The position numbers and the translations under genes are program-made. Positions 44,534-53,744 of a stretch of DNA of 64,000 bases are shown here, in pieces. The notes beneath the pieces were generated by a model, which was not told the DNA's origin, did not search any database, and worked only from the letters and a program-made list of their open reading frames with translations. The DNA comes from Acuticoccus sp039034015 (lineage in GTDB: Bacteria; Pseudomonadota; Alphaproteobacteria; Rhizobiales; Amorphaceae): positions 27,221 to 91,220 of the forward strand of contig JBCCBM010000016.1 in NCBI GenBank assembly GCA_039034015.1, in the 5' to 3' direction. How positions within the stretch are numbered: position 1 is the first letter of the stretch; every line of letters starts with the position of its first letter.

Positions 44534-45481
44534 TTAGTTAACGGAGTGCGCAGCGTGCCAAATGGACCATAGGCCGTCAACTGATCCTGCGACCGGTGCG
44601 GCCGGCACAGCGACACCAATGGCTTGGCCGAGTTTTTGGATCACACGATCGGTCATTTGCGCCACAATCGGGAGGTCATTGTCCCGCCGGGGCTTATAGG
44701 TGCGCACCGGTAAGCCATTCGGGATGTCGCGCTCGTCCACCAGGAATTTGACGGCAACCTCCTCCCCGCCGATCGCATCGATGAGGCCCTCCTCCATGGC
44801 CTGCTGACCGGTGTAAATCCGCCCATCCGCCAGGCGCCGGGCCTTTTCGGTCGGCATGCCCCGCCGCTCAATCACAAGGCCGAGGAACCATTCAAAGGTG
44901 TCGTCCACCACCGATTGAAGGGCGGCAACGGCGGCAGGCTCGGTGGGCGTAAAGGGGTTGGGTTCGGCCTTGAGGGGGCCGGAATCCACCTTCCCCACCT
45001 CAATCCCCAACCGGTCGAGCAGCGTTGACACCTGGCCATACTGGATCAACACGCCGATGGAGCCCGTGAGGCTGGTGCGGTGGGCGACAATATGATCGGT
45101 GCCGAGCGCCGTCATGTACGCCGCCGAGGCGCCCAGCGTGTTGATGTGCGAGACGACGGGCTTTTCGGCCGAGAGGGTGCGCAGCGCCTTATAAAGGCGC
45201 TCGCCGCCGACGGAGGTGCCGCCGGGGCTGTCGATGGCGACCACCACTGCGCGCACGGTGTCTTTCTTTTGAAGGCGGGTCAAAAGCTCGATCAGCGGAC
45301 GATCGGATACGATGGCGCCCGAGATTGCAACGCGCGCAATGTGCGGGCCCGAAAGGTTCACCTGGGAGAGGACGCCCCCCACAATCGCGCCGATGACGGC
45401 AAGGATCGCGATTGCCCGCCAGATGGTGACGCGGCGAATGAGGCGGCGGCGCGCAATGAGCGCATCGGCGGCAAGGGCCAT
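44534..45481 (-). CDS. sppA: Signal peptide peptidase SppA (short form)
   Basis: A 315-residue, single-domain membrane serine peptidase that degrades leftover signal peptides. One N-terminal helix (about 20-42) is followed by the S49 domain with VVAIDSPGGTSVGGERLY and the nucleophile serine in ASAAYMTALGTDHIVA, preceding SLTGSIGVL. The general-base lysine comes from VDSGPLKAEPNPF. As a 36-kDa-type enzyme it should work as a higher oligomer. It lies 13 bp after folC. Confidence 0.93.
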   Translation of the reverse strand: MALAADALIARRRLIRRVTIWRAIAILAVIGAIVGGVLSQVNLSGPHIARVAISGAIVSDRPLIELLTRLQKKDTVRAVVVAIDSPGGTSVGGERLYKALRTLSAEKPVVSHINTLGASAAYMTALGTDHIVAHRTSLTGSIGVLIQYGQVSTLLDRLGIEVGKVDSGPLKAEPNPFTPTEPAAVAALQSVVDDTFEWFLGLVIERRGMPTEKARRLADGRIYTGQQAMEEGLIDAIGGEEVAVKFLVDERDIPNGLPVRTYKPRRDNDLPIVAQMTDRVIQKLGQAIGVAVPAAPVAGSVDGLWSIWHAAHSVN

Positions 45482-45494
45482 GGCAAAACTCCGG

Positions 45495-46814
45495 TCAACT
45501 GGGGGGCGTGCCGTTCTGGATCAAAACGTCACCGACAAGGTAGAGCGAGCCGCAAATGAGGATGCGGGGCGCGGGCTCAAAGCGCCAGTTCTCGCCAAGG
45601 AGCCGCAGCGCGGTTTTGACTGAACCCACGGGCTCGGCGGAGAGGTCGGCGCATTCGGCGGCCTCGGCAAGGGCGGCCGGCTCGATGGAGGCGTCGGCAT
45701 CGGGCACCGGCACTGTGAAGACGTGGCGCGTGAGGCCGGCAAAGGCGCGGAAATAACCGATCGGGTCCTTGGTGGCGAGCATGCCGGCCACCAGGAAAAG
45801 CGGGCGGGCCACGCGATCTTCAAGGTCGGCAAGCGCGGAGGCAATCACTTCGCCAGCGTCCGGGTTGTGGCCGCCGTCAAGCCACAGTTCGGCGCCCTTT
45901 GGCGCGTGCTCAATCAGCTTTCCGCGGGTGAGGCGCTGGAGACGGCCCGGCCAGTCAGCGTTTTGGAGGCCCGCCTCAATGGCCTCTTGGCGCGTGACGG
46001 CGCCGGATGCGCGCGCGGCCGCAATCGCGACGCCCGCGTTCACCAGCTGATGGCGCCCGGCAAGGCGGGGGAGCGGCAGATCCAAAAGCCCGCCCTCATC
46101 CTGGAAGGTCATGCGGCCCTGCTCTTGGGCGACCACAAAATCCTCGCCGCCCATGAGGAGTGGGGCGCCGGCGCCCGCCGCGCGATGCTCAATGGCCGCC
46201 GCCGCCTCCGGCTTTTGCGGCGCGCTGATAATGGGGACGCCCGGCTTGATGATGCCCGCCTTTTCGGCCGCGATTTCGCCGAGGGTGTTGCCCAAAAAGC
46301 CCATGTGGTCAAAGCCGATGGAGGTGATGACGCTCGCAATCGGCTTCCTGACGACGTTGGTGGCATCAAGCCGGCCGCCGAGCCCCACCTCCAGCACCAA
46401 AAGGTCGGCCGGCGCCTCGGCAAAAAGGACGAAAGCGGCGGCGGTGGTGATCTCAAAGATGGTGATTGCGGCGCCGTCATTGGCGGCCTCAGCGCGCGAT
46501 AGCACCTCCGTCAGCGCGCCGTCGGACACCAGTTGGCCGCCGCCGGGATGGGCAAGGCGAATACGCTCGTTAAAGCGGGCAAGGTGGGGGGAGGTGTAGG
46601 CGTGGACGGCCATGCCGTCCGCCTCACCGATGGCGCGCAGGAAGGCGGTGACGCTCCCCTTGCCGTTGGTGCCGGCGACGTGGATCACCGGCGGCAGGCG
46701 GTCCTGCGGGTTGCCGAGCGCCTCCAAAAGGCCCGTCAGCCGGCCAAGCGACAGGTCGATCTTTTTGGGGTGGAGCGCGGCAAGGCGCGTCAGGATGGGG
46801 CTGGCGGCGTCCAC
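45495..46814 (-). CDS. folC: Bifunctional folylpolyglutamate/dihydrofolate synthase
   Basis: This adds glutamate to dihydropteroate and folates. The 439 residues have the Mur-ligase type ATP loop HVAGTNGKGSVTAFL, SPHLARFNERI, LEVGLGGRLDATNVV, SIGFDHMGFLGNTLGEIAAEK and DGGHNPDAGEVIASAL. It starts with GTG 46814, one base after the accD stop, in the order accD-folC that is common in proteobacteria. Confidence 0.95.
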   Translation of the reverse strand: MDAASPILTRLAALHPKKIDLSLGRLTGLLEALGNPQDRLPPVIHVAGTNGKGSVTAFLRAIGEADGMAVHAYTSPHLARFNERIRLAHPGGGQLVSDGALTEVLSRAEAANDGAAITIFEITTAAAFVLFAEAPADLLVLEVGLGGRLDATNVVRKPIASVITSIGFDHMGFLGNTLGEIAAEKAGIIKPGVPIISAPQKPEAAAAIEHRAAGAGAPLLMGGEDFVVAQEQGRMTFQDEGGLLDLPLPRLAGRHQLVNAGVAIAAARASGAVTRQEAIEAGLQNADWPGRLQRLTRGKLIEHAPKGAELWLDGGHNPDAGEVIASALADLEDRVARPLFLVAGMLATKDPIGYFRAFAGLTRHVFTVPVPDADASIEPAALAEAAECADLSAEPVGSVKTALRLLGENWRFEPAPRILICGSLYLVGDVLIQNGTPPS

Positions 46815-46815
46815 G

Positions 46816-47742
46816 TCACGGAGCGTCTGTGGGCTCGGGCGCCGGCTCTGGCGCAGGGTCCGGCGGCGGGGAAAGCGCCTCGTGCGCCACAGGCTGATCG
46901 TGCATGAAAATGCGCAAAAGCCGCGCGAGTGTTGCCCGCATCTCGTGCCGGTGGACCACCATGTCGACCATCCCGTGGTCGAACAAATATTCGGCCCGCT
47001 GGAAGCCTTCGGGCAATTTCTCCCGAATGGTCTGTTCGATCACGCGGGGGCCCGCAAAGCCGATGAGCGCGCCGGGCTCGGCAATGTGCACATCCCCCAG
47101 CATCGCGTAGGAGGCGGTGACGCCGCCGGTCGTCGGGTTGGTGAGGACGACGACGTAAGGGAGGCCCGCTTCCCGCAGCGCGATGACGGCCGCCGTGGTG
47201 CGCGGCATTTGCATGAGCGACAAGATGCCCTCCTGCATGCGCGCCCCGCCCGAGGCGGCAAACAGGATGTAAGGGGTTTTGCGCTCCCGCGCGTGTTCGG
47301 CGCCCTTCACGATTGCCTCGCCCGCGGCCATGCCGAGCGAGCCGCCCATAAAGCCAAAATCCTGGATCGCGACGGTGACGGGCAGCGTCTCGATGGTGCC
47401 GGTGGCAAGCGTCACCGCATCTTCGCGGCCAGTTTTGGCGCGTGCATCGCGCAGGCGATCCGCATAGCGCCGCTCATCGCGAAATTTGAGCGGGTCCTGG
47501 GGCACGGCGGGGGTGGGGAGCGTCTCGTAGGCGCCGGCGTCAAACAGGCTTTCGAGCCGCGCGGGGACGGGCATCCTCATATGAAAGCCCGAGCCCGGAA
47601 CCACCCAGGAATTTAGCTCAAGGTCGCGGTGGAAGACCATTTCGCCGGTCTCGGGGCACTTGATCCAAAGGTTTTTGGGCGTGTCGCGCTTGGACCAAAA
47701 CGACGAAATTTTGGGCCGGACGACGGTGGAAATCCAGTTCAT
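46816..47742 (-). CDS. accD: Acetyl-CoA carboxylase carboxyltransferase subunit beta
   Basis: This is the beta half of the carboxyltransferase that makes malonyl-CoA for fatty-acid synthesis, 308 residues. Family blocks are FAASGGARMQEGILSLMQM, TNPTTGGVTASYAMLGD and GFAGPRVIEQTI. The N-terminal zinc ribbon is degenerate: WIKCPETGEMVF and VVPGSGFHM keep one of four cysteines, so zinc binding is unlikely. The ATG overlaps the trpA stop by four bases. Confidence 0.95.
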   Translation of the reverse strand: MNWISTVVRPKISSFWSKRDTPKNLWIKCPETGEMVFHRDLELNSWVVPGSGFHMRMPVPARLESLFDAGAYETLPTPAVPQDPLKFRDERRYADRLRDARAKTGREDAVTLATGTIETLPVTVAIQDFGFMGGSLGMAAGEAIVKGAEHARERKTPYILFAASGGARMQEGILSLMQMPRTTAAVIALREAGLPYVVVLTNPTTGGVTASYAMLGDVHIAEPGALIGFAGPRVIEQTIREKLPEGFQRAEYLFDHGMVDMVVHRHEMRATLARLLRIFMHDQPVAHEALSPPPDPAPEPAPEPTDAP

Positions 47743-48551
47743 GCGGGCACCTTTTGCGCCGCGCGCACGCCCTCCGCGAGCGTCTTGACAAACGCGTGGG
47801 TGCGGGCCGCGACATCCGGCCCCCCTTGCGCAATCACATCCACGATCGCGCTGCCGACCACCACCGCATCGGCGACCGACGCAATGTCCTTCGCCTGTTC
47901 GGGCGTTTTGACGCCAAAGCCGACGCCGACCGGCATATCGGCCGCAGCCTTCAGCCGGGCGACCGCGTCGCCCACATCGGCCGCGGCGGCGGAGCGGGTG
48001 CCTGTGATCCCGGCGATCGCGACATAGTAGATGAAGCCGGATGTGTTGTTGAGGACGGCGGGCAGGCGCGCGGCATCCGTTGTGGGGGTGGCGAGGCGGA
48101 TGAAGTCGAGACCGGCGGCGCGGGCGGGGCGGCAGAGTTCGTCGTCCTCCTCGGGGGGAAGGTCCACGATGATGAGCCCGTCGACGCCCGCCGCCTTCGC
48201 CTCGTCCAAAAAGCGGTCCACGCCGCGGTGGTAGATGGGGTTGTAGTAGCCCATGAGGACGATGGGGGTGGTGTCGTCGCCCTGTCGGAACGTGCGGACC
48301 ATCGCGAGGACGTCGGTGAGGGTGGTGCCGGCCTTGAGCGCGCGGCGGCCGGCGGCTTGGATCGCGGGGCCATCGGCCATGGGGTCGGTGAAGGGCATGC
48401 CGAGTTCGATGATGTCGGCGCCTGCGGCGGGCAGGCCCTCAAGGATTTTTCCGCTCGCGGCCAAATCCGGGTCGCCGGCGGTGATGAAGGTCACGAGTCC
48501 GGCGCGGTTTTCGGCGGCGAGGGATTTGAAGCGTTCGGCAATCCGGGTCAT
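47739..48551 (-). CDS. trpA: Tryptophan synthase alpha subunit
   Basis: This cleaves indole-glycerol phosphate to indole and channels it to TrpB. The 270 residues include FITAGDPDLAASGKIL, the catalytic Glu in DIIELGMPFTDPMADGP and the catalytic Asp in VDGLIIVDLPPEED. The phosphate loop is VGFGVKTPEQA. It follows trpB by 24 bp and overlaps the accD start. Confidence 0.96.
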   Translation of the reverse strand: MTRIAERFKSLAAENRAGLVTFITAGDPDLAASGKILEGLPAAGADIIELGMPFTDPMADGPAIQAAGRRALKAGTTLTDVLAMVRTFRQGDDTTPIVLMGYYNPIYHRGVDRFLDEAKAAGVDGLIIVDLPPEEDDELCRPARAAGLDFIRLATPTTDAARLPAVLNNTSGFIYYVAIAGITGTRSAAAADVGDAVARLKAAADMPVGVGFGVKTPEQAKDIASVADAVVVGSAIVDVIAQGGPDVAARTHAFVKTLAEGVRAAQKVPA

Positions 48552-48575
48552 GGCGGCTCTTTACCAGGCGCCCTG

Positions 48576-49799
48576 TCAGTTGGCGATGGCGGCGCGCTGG
48601 TCAAGCGCTGCGGCCACCGTGTGGACGTCCTTGTCGCCCCGGCCGCAAAGGTTCATCAAGATCACCTGGTCGCGACCCATTTTGGGGGCAACGTTCGCAA
48701 TGTGGGCAAGCGCATGGGCCGGCTCCAGCGCGGGAAGAATCCCTTCCGTGCGGGCCAAAAGCTGGAAGGCGGCAAGGGCGGCCTCATCATCAATGGGCAC
48801 GTAGCGCACGCGCCCGGTCTCTTTCAGCCAGGCGTGCTCGGGCCCAATGCCGGGGTAGTCCAGCCCGGCGGAGATGGAGTGGCCTTCCAAGATTTGGCCG
48901 TCGTCGTCTTGCAGAAGGTACGTGCGGTTGCCGTGGAGGACGCCGGGGGAGCCGGCAGTGAGCGAGGCGCAGTGCTGGTCGCCCGAAAGACCCTCGCCGC
49001 CGGCTTCCACGCCCACAATGTCGGACGGATCATCGAGGAAGGGGTGGAAGAGGCCGATGGCGTTGGACCCGCCGCCGACGGCTGCCACGATGAGATCGGG
49101 GAGTTTGCCCGCCTCGGCGAGGAGTTGTTCGCGCGCTTCGGCCCCGATCACGCTTTGAAAATCGCGCACCATGCGCGGGTAGGGGTGGGGGCCGGCGGCG
49201 GTGCCGATGAGGTAGTAGGTGTTGTCAACGTTGGCGACCCAATCGCGCAGCGCCTCGTTCATGGCGTCCTTCAGTGTGCCCGCGCCCGCTTCGACGCCGA
49301 TCACCTCGGCGCCCAAGAGCTTCATGCGGAAGACGTTGGGCGCTTGTCGCTCAATGTCCTTGGCGCCCATGTAGACCACACAAGGCAGGCCGAAGCGGGC
49401 GCACACGGTGGCGGTGGCAACGCCGTGCTGGCCTGCGCCGGTTTCGGCAATGATGCGGGTTTTGCCCATGCGTTTGGCAAGCAGGATCTGGCCGACGCAA
49501 TTGTTGATCTTGTGGCTGCCGGTGTGGTTCAGCTCGTCCCGCTTGAACCAGATTTGCGCGCCGCCCAGCTCTTCGGTGAGGCGCTCAGCGAAGTAGATTG
49601 GCGAGGGGCGGCCGATATAGCCTTTGCGCAAAGAGGCCATCTCGGCCTCGAACGCGGGGTCGGCGAGCGCGGCATCGTACGCCTTTTCAAGGTCGAGGAT
49701 GAGCGGCATCAGCGTTTCGGCGACGAAGCGGCCGCCAAAGATCCCGAAGCGGCCGTTTTCGTCGGGGCCGTTGCGGTAGGAATTGGGGCGTTCGCTCAT
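48576..49799 (-). CDS. trpB: Tryptophan synthase beta subunit
   Basis: The PLP enzyme joins indole and serine. The 407 residues show the PLP lysine K97 in NHTGSHKINN, the glycine-rich phosphate loop VGGGSNAIGLFHPF and GAGQHGVATA. The ATG at 49799 has GGGAG 7 bp upstream; the frame is open to 50060 but that stretch lies within the trpF-GNAT gene. It lies 52 bp after that gene. Confidence 0.97.
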   Translation of the reverse strand: MSERPNSYRNGPDENGRFGIFGGRFVAETLMPLILDLEKAYDAALADPAFEAEMASLRKGYIGRPSPIYFAERLTEELGGAQIWFKRDELNHTGSHKINNCVGQILLAKRMGKTRIIAETGAGQHGVATATVCARFGLPCVVYMGAKDIERQAPNVFRMKLLGAEVIGVEAGAGTLKDAMNEALRDWVANVDNTYYLIGTAAGPHPYPRMVRDFQSVIGAEAREQLLAEAGKLPDLIVAAVGGGSNAIGLFHPFLDDPSDIVGVEAGGEGLSGDQHCASLTAGSPGVLHGNRTYLLQDDDGQILEGHSISAGLDYPGIGPEHAWLKETGRVRYVPIDDEAALAAFQLLARTEGILPALEPAHALAHIANVAPKMGRDQVILMNLCGRGDKDVHTVAAALDQRAAIAN

Positions 49800-49851
49800 C
49801 AAAAATCTCCCGGGGCAGGCGAAGGGGGATGCCTCCCTTTGCCGGCCAGCG

Positions 49852-50943
49852 TCAAGCGGGTTGGTTGTGGGCCGCGGTGAGCCGCTTTTCAAAGAAGCGG
49901 TGGGCGTAAGGGTCGGTGTTGAAGCGCTCGATCTCGCGCCAGCCGAGCCGGGCGTAGAGGGCGGCGGCTTCGGGAAGGGCGTTGTTGGTGTCAAGGCGCA
50001 GGTGGGTGAGGCCGAGTGCGGCGGCCTCTGCCTCCAGCGCTGCCATGAGGCGGGTGGCAAGGCCGAGCCCCCGGGCCTCCGGCGCCACCCACAGCCGTTT
50101 GACCTCCGGCGTGTCGCCCCCCTTCAGCGCCACGCAGCCGATGGGTGCGCCGTCGCGGGTCGCAACCAAAAACGCACCGTGGGGTGGGGCAAGGGCCGCG
50201 CGGTCCGGATCGCGGGAGAGGGTGACGTCAAAGCCGCCCTCAAAGCGCGCGGCAAGTTCACCATAGTACCGGGAGAGGGCGGCGGTGGCGATCGGGCTTT
50301 CCGGATCGATGCGTTCGACCGTGATGCCGGCGGTGCGCACTGCGCGCACGAAGGCGGCCATTTTTGCAGGGTCTTTTGCGCCGTCCGTCTCCACGCCGGA
50401 CGAGACGTCCACCGCGTTTGGCCGGGTTGCGGTGACGGCGGCGGCAACGGTCGTGGGTGTCAGGCCGCCGGAGAGCATGAAATTGCCGTCCTGCGGCAGG
50501 AGCGACCAGTCAAACGCCGTGCCGAGGCCGCCGGGGCGCGTGGCGTCCTTGGGCGGCTTTGCGTCAAACAAGATGTCGCAGCCATAGGCGCCGGCGCGGG
50601 CAACGTCCGCTGCGCCCGCAACGCCGATTGCCTTGAGCACCGCGATGCCGTGCCGGTCGGCGATGGCGCGGGCGCGGTCTGGCGTTTCGCGGCCGTGGAG
50701 CTGGATGATGTCGGGTGCGGCCTCGACGATGGCGGCGAGGGTGGCATCATCTGCATCGACGGTGAGGGCAACGCGGGTGATGCCCTCGGGGGTTGCCTCG
50801 GAGATAAGGGCCATCGCCTCCAGCGGGAGATGGCGGGGGCTTGGCGCGAAATGGACGAGGCCGATCATGTCGGCCCCTGCCTTTGCGGCGCTGAGGGCAA
50901 GGTCGGGGGTCGTGATGCCGCAGATTTTGACGCGCGGGGTCAC
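49852..50943 (-). CDS. trpF: Phosphoribosylanthranilate isomerase fused to a GNAT acetyltransferase
   Basis: Residues 1 to about 207 are a complete TrpF: KICGIT with the catalytic Cys8, IIQLHGRET, DILFDAK with the catalytic Asp127, MLSGGLTP and AVDVSSGVE. Residues about 215-357 are a full GNAT domain: RYYGELAARFEGGFD as its own N-terminal helix, VKRLWVAPEARGLGLATRLM as the acetyl-CoA loop, and ALYARLGWREI. The join is in frame with no stop or extra start at the boundary that would favour two genes. TrpF does the third step of tryptophan synthesis; the GNAT substrate is unknown. The GTG start overlaps the fabI stop (GTGA). Confidence 0.9.
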   Translation of the reverse strand: MTPRVKICGITTPDLALSAAKAGADMIGLVHFAPSPRHLPLEAMALISEATPEGITRVALTVDADDATLAAIVEAAPDIIQLHGRETPDRARAIADRHGIAVLKAIGVAGAADVARAGAYGCDILFDAKPPKDATRPGGLGTAFDWSLLPQDGNFMLSGGLTPTTVAAAVTATRPNAVDVSSGVETDGAKDPAKMAAFVRAVRTAGITVERIDPESPIATAALSRYYGELAARFEGGFDVTLSRDPDRAALAPPHGAFLVATRDGAPIGCVALKGGDTPEVKRLWVAPEARGLGLATRLMAALEAEAAALGLTHLRLDTNNALPEAAALYARLGWREIERFNTDPYAHRFFEKRLTAAHNQPA

Positions 50944-51815
50944 GAGCCGTCGGCGAGGATTTCAGCCTTGTCGGCCACCTTTTCTTCAATAATCTCCCGC
51001 CGCTCGCCGGCGCGAAGCTCATCAAGTTTGGGCATCGACATGATGTTGTAGCCTGAATCCACGTAGTGAATTTCGCCCGTCACACCCGACGAATAGTCCG
51101 ACAACAGGTACGCGCCGACGCGGCCGATTTCCTCGATTGTGACCGTGCGCTCCAGCGGCGAGTGCTTGCGCTGGTAGTTGAACATCAGCCGCGCATCGGT
51201 GACGCCGGCGCCCGCCAACGTGCGCACGGGGCCGGCGGAAATGGCGTTCACGCGGATGCCATCGGCGCCATAGTCGGCGGCAAGGTAGCGCACGGAGGAT
51301 TCAAGCGCCGCCTTTGCAACGCCCATCACGTTGTAGTTGGGCATGACGCGCGCCGCGCCGCCGTAGGAGAGCGTCACCATCGAGCCGCCGCCGGTCATGA
51401 GCGTTGCGGCGCGTTTGGCAGCCTCGGTGAAGGAGAAGCACGAAATCACCATGGTGCGCGAAAAATTCTCGCGGCTGGTGTCGGCGTAGCGACCCTTCAG
51501 CTCATTCTTGTCGGAGAAGGCGACGGCGTGGACGAAAAAGTCCAGCGAGGGCCAGTGTTTGGCGGCCGCGTCGAAGAGGCTGTCGACGGTCGACACGTCC
51601 TCCACGTCGCACCGCTCCAGGAAGGCGGCGTCGATGGAGGCGGCCAGCGGTTTGACCCGCTTGCCGAACTGGTCGTTTTGGTAGGTGAGGCCGATTTCGG
51701 CCCCTTCCGCGTGGAGTTGGCGGGCAAGGCCCCACGCGATGGAGTGGTTGTTGGCAACGCCCATCACGATGCCGCGCTTGCCGGACATGAGGCCGGCGCC
51801 CGTCACCTCAGCCAT
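50940..51815 (-). CDS. fabI: Enoyl-ACP reductase
   Basis: The NADH-dependent reductase of the last fatty-acid elongation step, and the target of triclosan-like inhibitors in other species. It has GVANNHSIAWGLARQL, the catalytic Tyr-x6-Lys in YNVMGVAKAALE, and SAGPVRTLAGAGV. The ATG at 51815 overlaps the fabB end by 8 bp; a second ATG at 51788 starts nearer the domain and neither has a strong ribosome site. Length is 291 or 282 residues. It is third in the fabA-fabB-fabI run. Confidence 0.94.
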   Translation of the reverse strand: MAEVTGAGLMSGKRGIVMGVANNHSIAWGLARQLHAEGAEIGLTYQNDQFGKRVKPLAASIDAAFLERCDVEDVSTVDSLFDAAAKHWPSLDFFVHAVAFSDKNELKGRYADTSRENFSRTMVISCFSFTEAAKRAATLMTGGGSMVTLSYGGAARVMPNYNVMGVAKAALESSVRYLAADYGADGIRVNAISAGPVRTLAGAGVTDARLMFNYQRKHSPLERTVTIEEIGRVGAYLLSDYSSGVTGEIHYVDSGYNIMSMPKLDELRAGERREIIEEKVADKAEILADGS

Positions 51816-53028
51816 CGTAGCGGCTCATGACGAGGGTGGCGTTGGTGCCGCCAAAGCCGAACCCGTTGGACAAGATGTGCGTGAGCGCCACATCGTCCCG
51901 CCGCTCGCGCACAATGTCGATGCCCTCGAACGCCGGGTCCAGCTCGTCAATGTGCGCGCTTTTTGCGATGAAGCCGCCCTGCATCATGGCAAGCGAATAG
52001 ATCGCCTCGTGGACGCCCGCCGCGCCCAGAGAGTGGCCGGACAGGGATTTTGTGGCCGAGACCGGCGGCGTTGTGTCGCCGAAGACTTCGCGCAGCGCTT
52101 CCATCTCGCGGGTGTCGCCGATGGGCGTGGAGGTGGCGTGGGGGTTGATGTAATCGATGGTGGGGTTGCCGGCATCCTCCAGCGCGAGGCGCATGCAGCG
52201 GGTGGCGCCCTCGCCGGAGGGCTGGACCATGTCATACCCATCGGAGGTGGCGGCGTAGCCGGTGATTTCAGCGAGGATGCGCGCGCCGCGGGCCTTGGCG
52301 TGCTCCAGCTCTTCAAGCACGAGGACGCCTGCGCCGCCGGCAATCACAAAGCCATCGCGGTTTTTGTCAAACGCGCGGGAGGCAACGGCGGGCGTGTCGT
52401 TGTATTTGGAGGACATGGCGCCCATGGCGTCAAAGAGGCACGACAGTGTCCAGTCGAGCTCTTCACACCCGCCGGCGAAGACGACGTCTTGCTTGCCAAG
52501 CTTGATCTGCTCTGCGGCGTGGCCAATGCAGATGTTGGTGGTCGCGCAGGCCGCGCTGATCGAGTAGTTGAGGCCTTTGATCTTGAAGTTGGTGGCGAGC
52601 GTTGCGGAGGCGGTGGAGCTCATCGCCTTCGGCACGGCGAAGGGGCCGATGCGCTTGGGGCCTTTTTCGCGCGCGGTGTCGGCCGCATCGACGATGGCGC
52701 GGGTGGAGGGGCCGCCAGAACCCATCACCATGCCCGTGCGCGGGTTCGACACTTTGCCCGGCTCAAGGCCGGAGGTTTGGACCGCCTGGTCCATCGCCAC
52801 ATGGTTCCACGCCGTGCCGCCGCCGTGGAAGCGCATGGCGCGGCGGTCGACGGCTTCGGACGCGTCAAGGGTCGGCGCGCCGTGCACCTGGCAGCGAAAC
52901 CCAAGGTCGGCGTAGCTTTGCGCCCGCACGATCCCCGATTTTGCCTCGTGGAGGGAGGCGGTAACCTCCTGCATTCCATTGCCAAGGGGCGAGACAATGC
53001 CCACCCCGGTGACGACCACCCGTTTCAT
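51808..53028 (-). CDS. fabB: 3-oxoacyl-ACP synthase I
   Basis: This condensing enzyme is needed for unsaturated fatty acids along with FabA. The 406 residues have the acyl-accepting Cys161 in SISAACATTN, the two catalytic histidines in INPHATSTP and LSGHSLGAAG, and SNGFGFGGTNA at the end. It lies 20 bp after fabA, the conserved anaerobic unsaturated fatty-acid pair. Confidence 0.96.
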   Translation of the reverse strand: MKRVVVTGVGIVSPLGNGMQEVTASLHEAKSGIVRAQSYADLGFRCQVHGAPTLDASEAVDRRAMRFHGGGTAWNHVAMDQAVQTSGLEPGKVSNPRTGMVMGSGGPSTRAIVDAADTAREKGPKRIGPFAVPKAMSSTASATLATNFKIKGLNYSISAACATTNICIGHAAEQIKLGKQDVVFAGGCEELDWTLSCLFDAMGAMSSKYNDTPAVASRAFDKNRDGFVIAGGAGVLVLEELEHAKARGARILAEITGYAATSDGYDMVQPSGEGATRCMRLALEDAGNPTIDYINPHATSTPIGDTREMEALREVFGDTTPPVSATKSLSGHSLGAAGVHEAIYSLAMMQGGFIAKSAHIDELDPAFEGIDIVRERRDDVALTHILSNGFGFGGTNATLVMSRYDG

Positions 53029-53048
53029 AAGTTCCTTTCCAAGCGGGG

Positions 53049-53582
53049 CTAGCGCGCCGCCGCATCGTCCTTGAAGAGACCGACTTTGAGATCCTCGGCC
53101 TTGTAGATGGTCTCCCCGTCGGCTTTCAGCCAGCCATCGCCAATGCCGAGCACGAGTTTGGAGCGCATCACCCGCTTCAAATCGACGCCGTATTCGACCG
53201 TTTTGACGTGCGGCAGCACTTGGCCGGTGAATTTTATCGCGCCCGTTGCAAGGGCGCGGCCGCGGCCCGGCTCACCCAGCCAGCCGAGGAAGAAGCCCAG
53301 CATCTGCCACAGCGCATCAAGGCCGAGGCACCCGGGCATCACAGGGTCCCCCTTAAAATGGCAGGCGAAGAACCAAAGGTCGGGACGCACGGCAAGTTCG
53401 GCGCGAATTTCGCCCTTGCCGTGGGCGCCGCCGCTCTCAGAGATCGCGCTGATGCGGTCAAACATCAGCATGGGCGGCAGGGGAAGTTGCGCGTTCCCGG
53501 GGCCGAAGAGTTCGCCGCGGCCACAGGCGAGAAGCTCTTCATACTCGTAAGCCGGTTGCTGCATAAAGGAGGTCGCTGCCAT
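53049..53582 (-). CDS. fabA: 3-hydroxydecanoyl-ACP dehydratase/isomerase
   Basis: This introduces the cis double bond for unsaturated fatty acids. The 177 residues include the active-site His75 and Asp89 in CHFKGDPVMPGCLGLDALWQ. It heads the fabA-fabB-fabI-trpF-trpB-trpA-accD-folC-sppA-ihfB-lapA run and is divergent from irr, an arrangement common in Hyphomicrobiales. Confidence 0.96.
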   Translation of the reverse strand: MAATSFMQQPAYEYEELLACGRGELFGPGNAQLPLPPMLMFDRISAISESGGAHGKGEIRAELAVRPDLWFFACHFKGDPVMPGCLGLDALWQMLGFFLGWLGEPGRGRALATGAIKFTGQVLPHVKTVEYGVDLKRVMRSKLVLGIGDGWLKADGETIYKAEDLKVGLFKDDAAAR

Positions 53583-53630
53583 CTCGTCGTGTCAAACCTG
53601 TTGTTCGGCGGCCGCAGGGTTTTGCGCTAA

Positions 53631-53648
53631 AATCCCTTATGGGGGATT
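53631..53648. promoter_or_regulatory. Inverted repeat in the fabA-irr gap
   Basis: AATCCC-N6-GGGATT is a perfect inverted pair 49 bp upstream of fabA and about 97 bp upstream of irr. It is the only obvious symmetric site in this 162-bp gap and could be an operator for either gene. It does not match an Irr or RirA site that I know. Confidence 0.3.
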
Positions 53649-53744
53649 GGGGCGCGCTGGCAAGCGACCGGCGACGCATTGATCCCCCTTGCCGGGCCGG
53701 CTATATGTCGATGGCTGGGGACGTTTTTATCAAACAGGTGCGCA

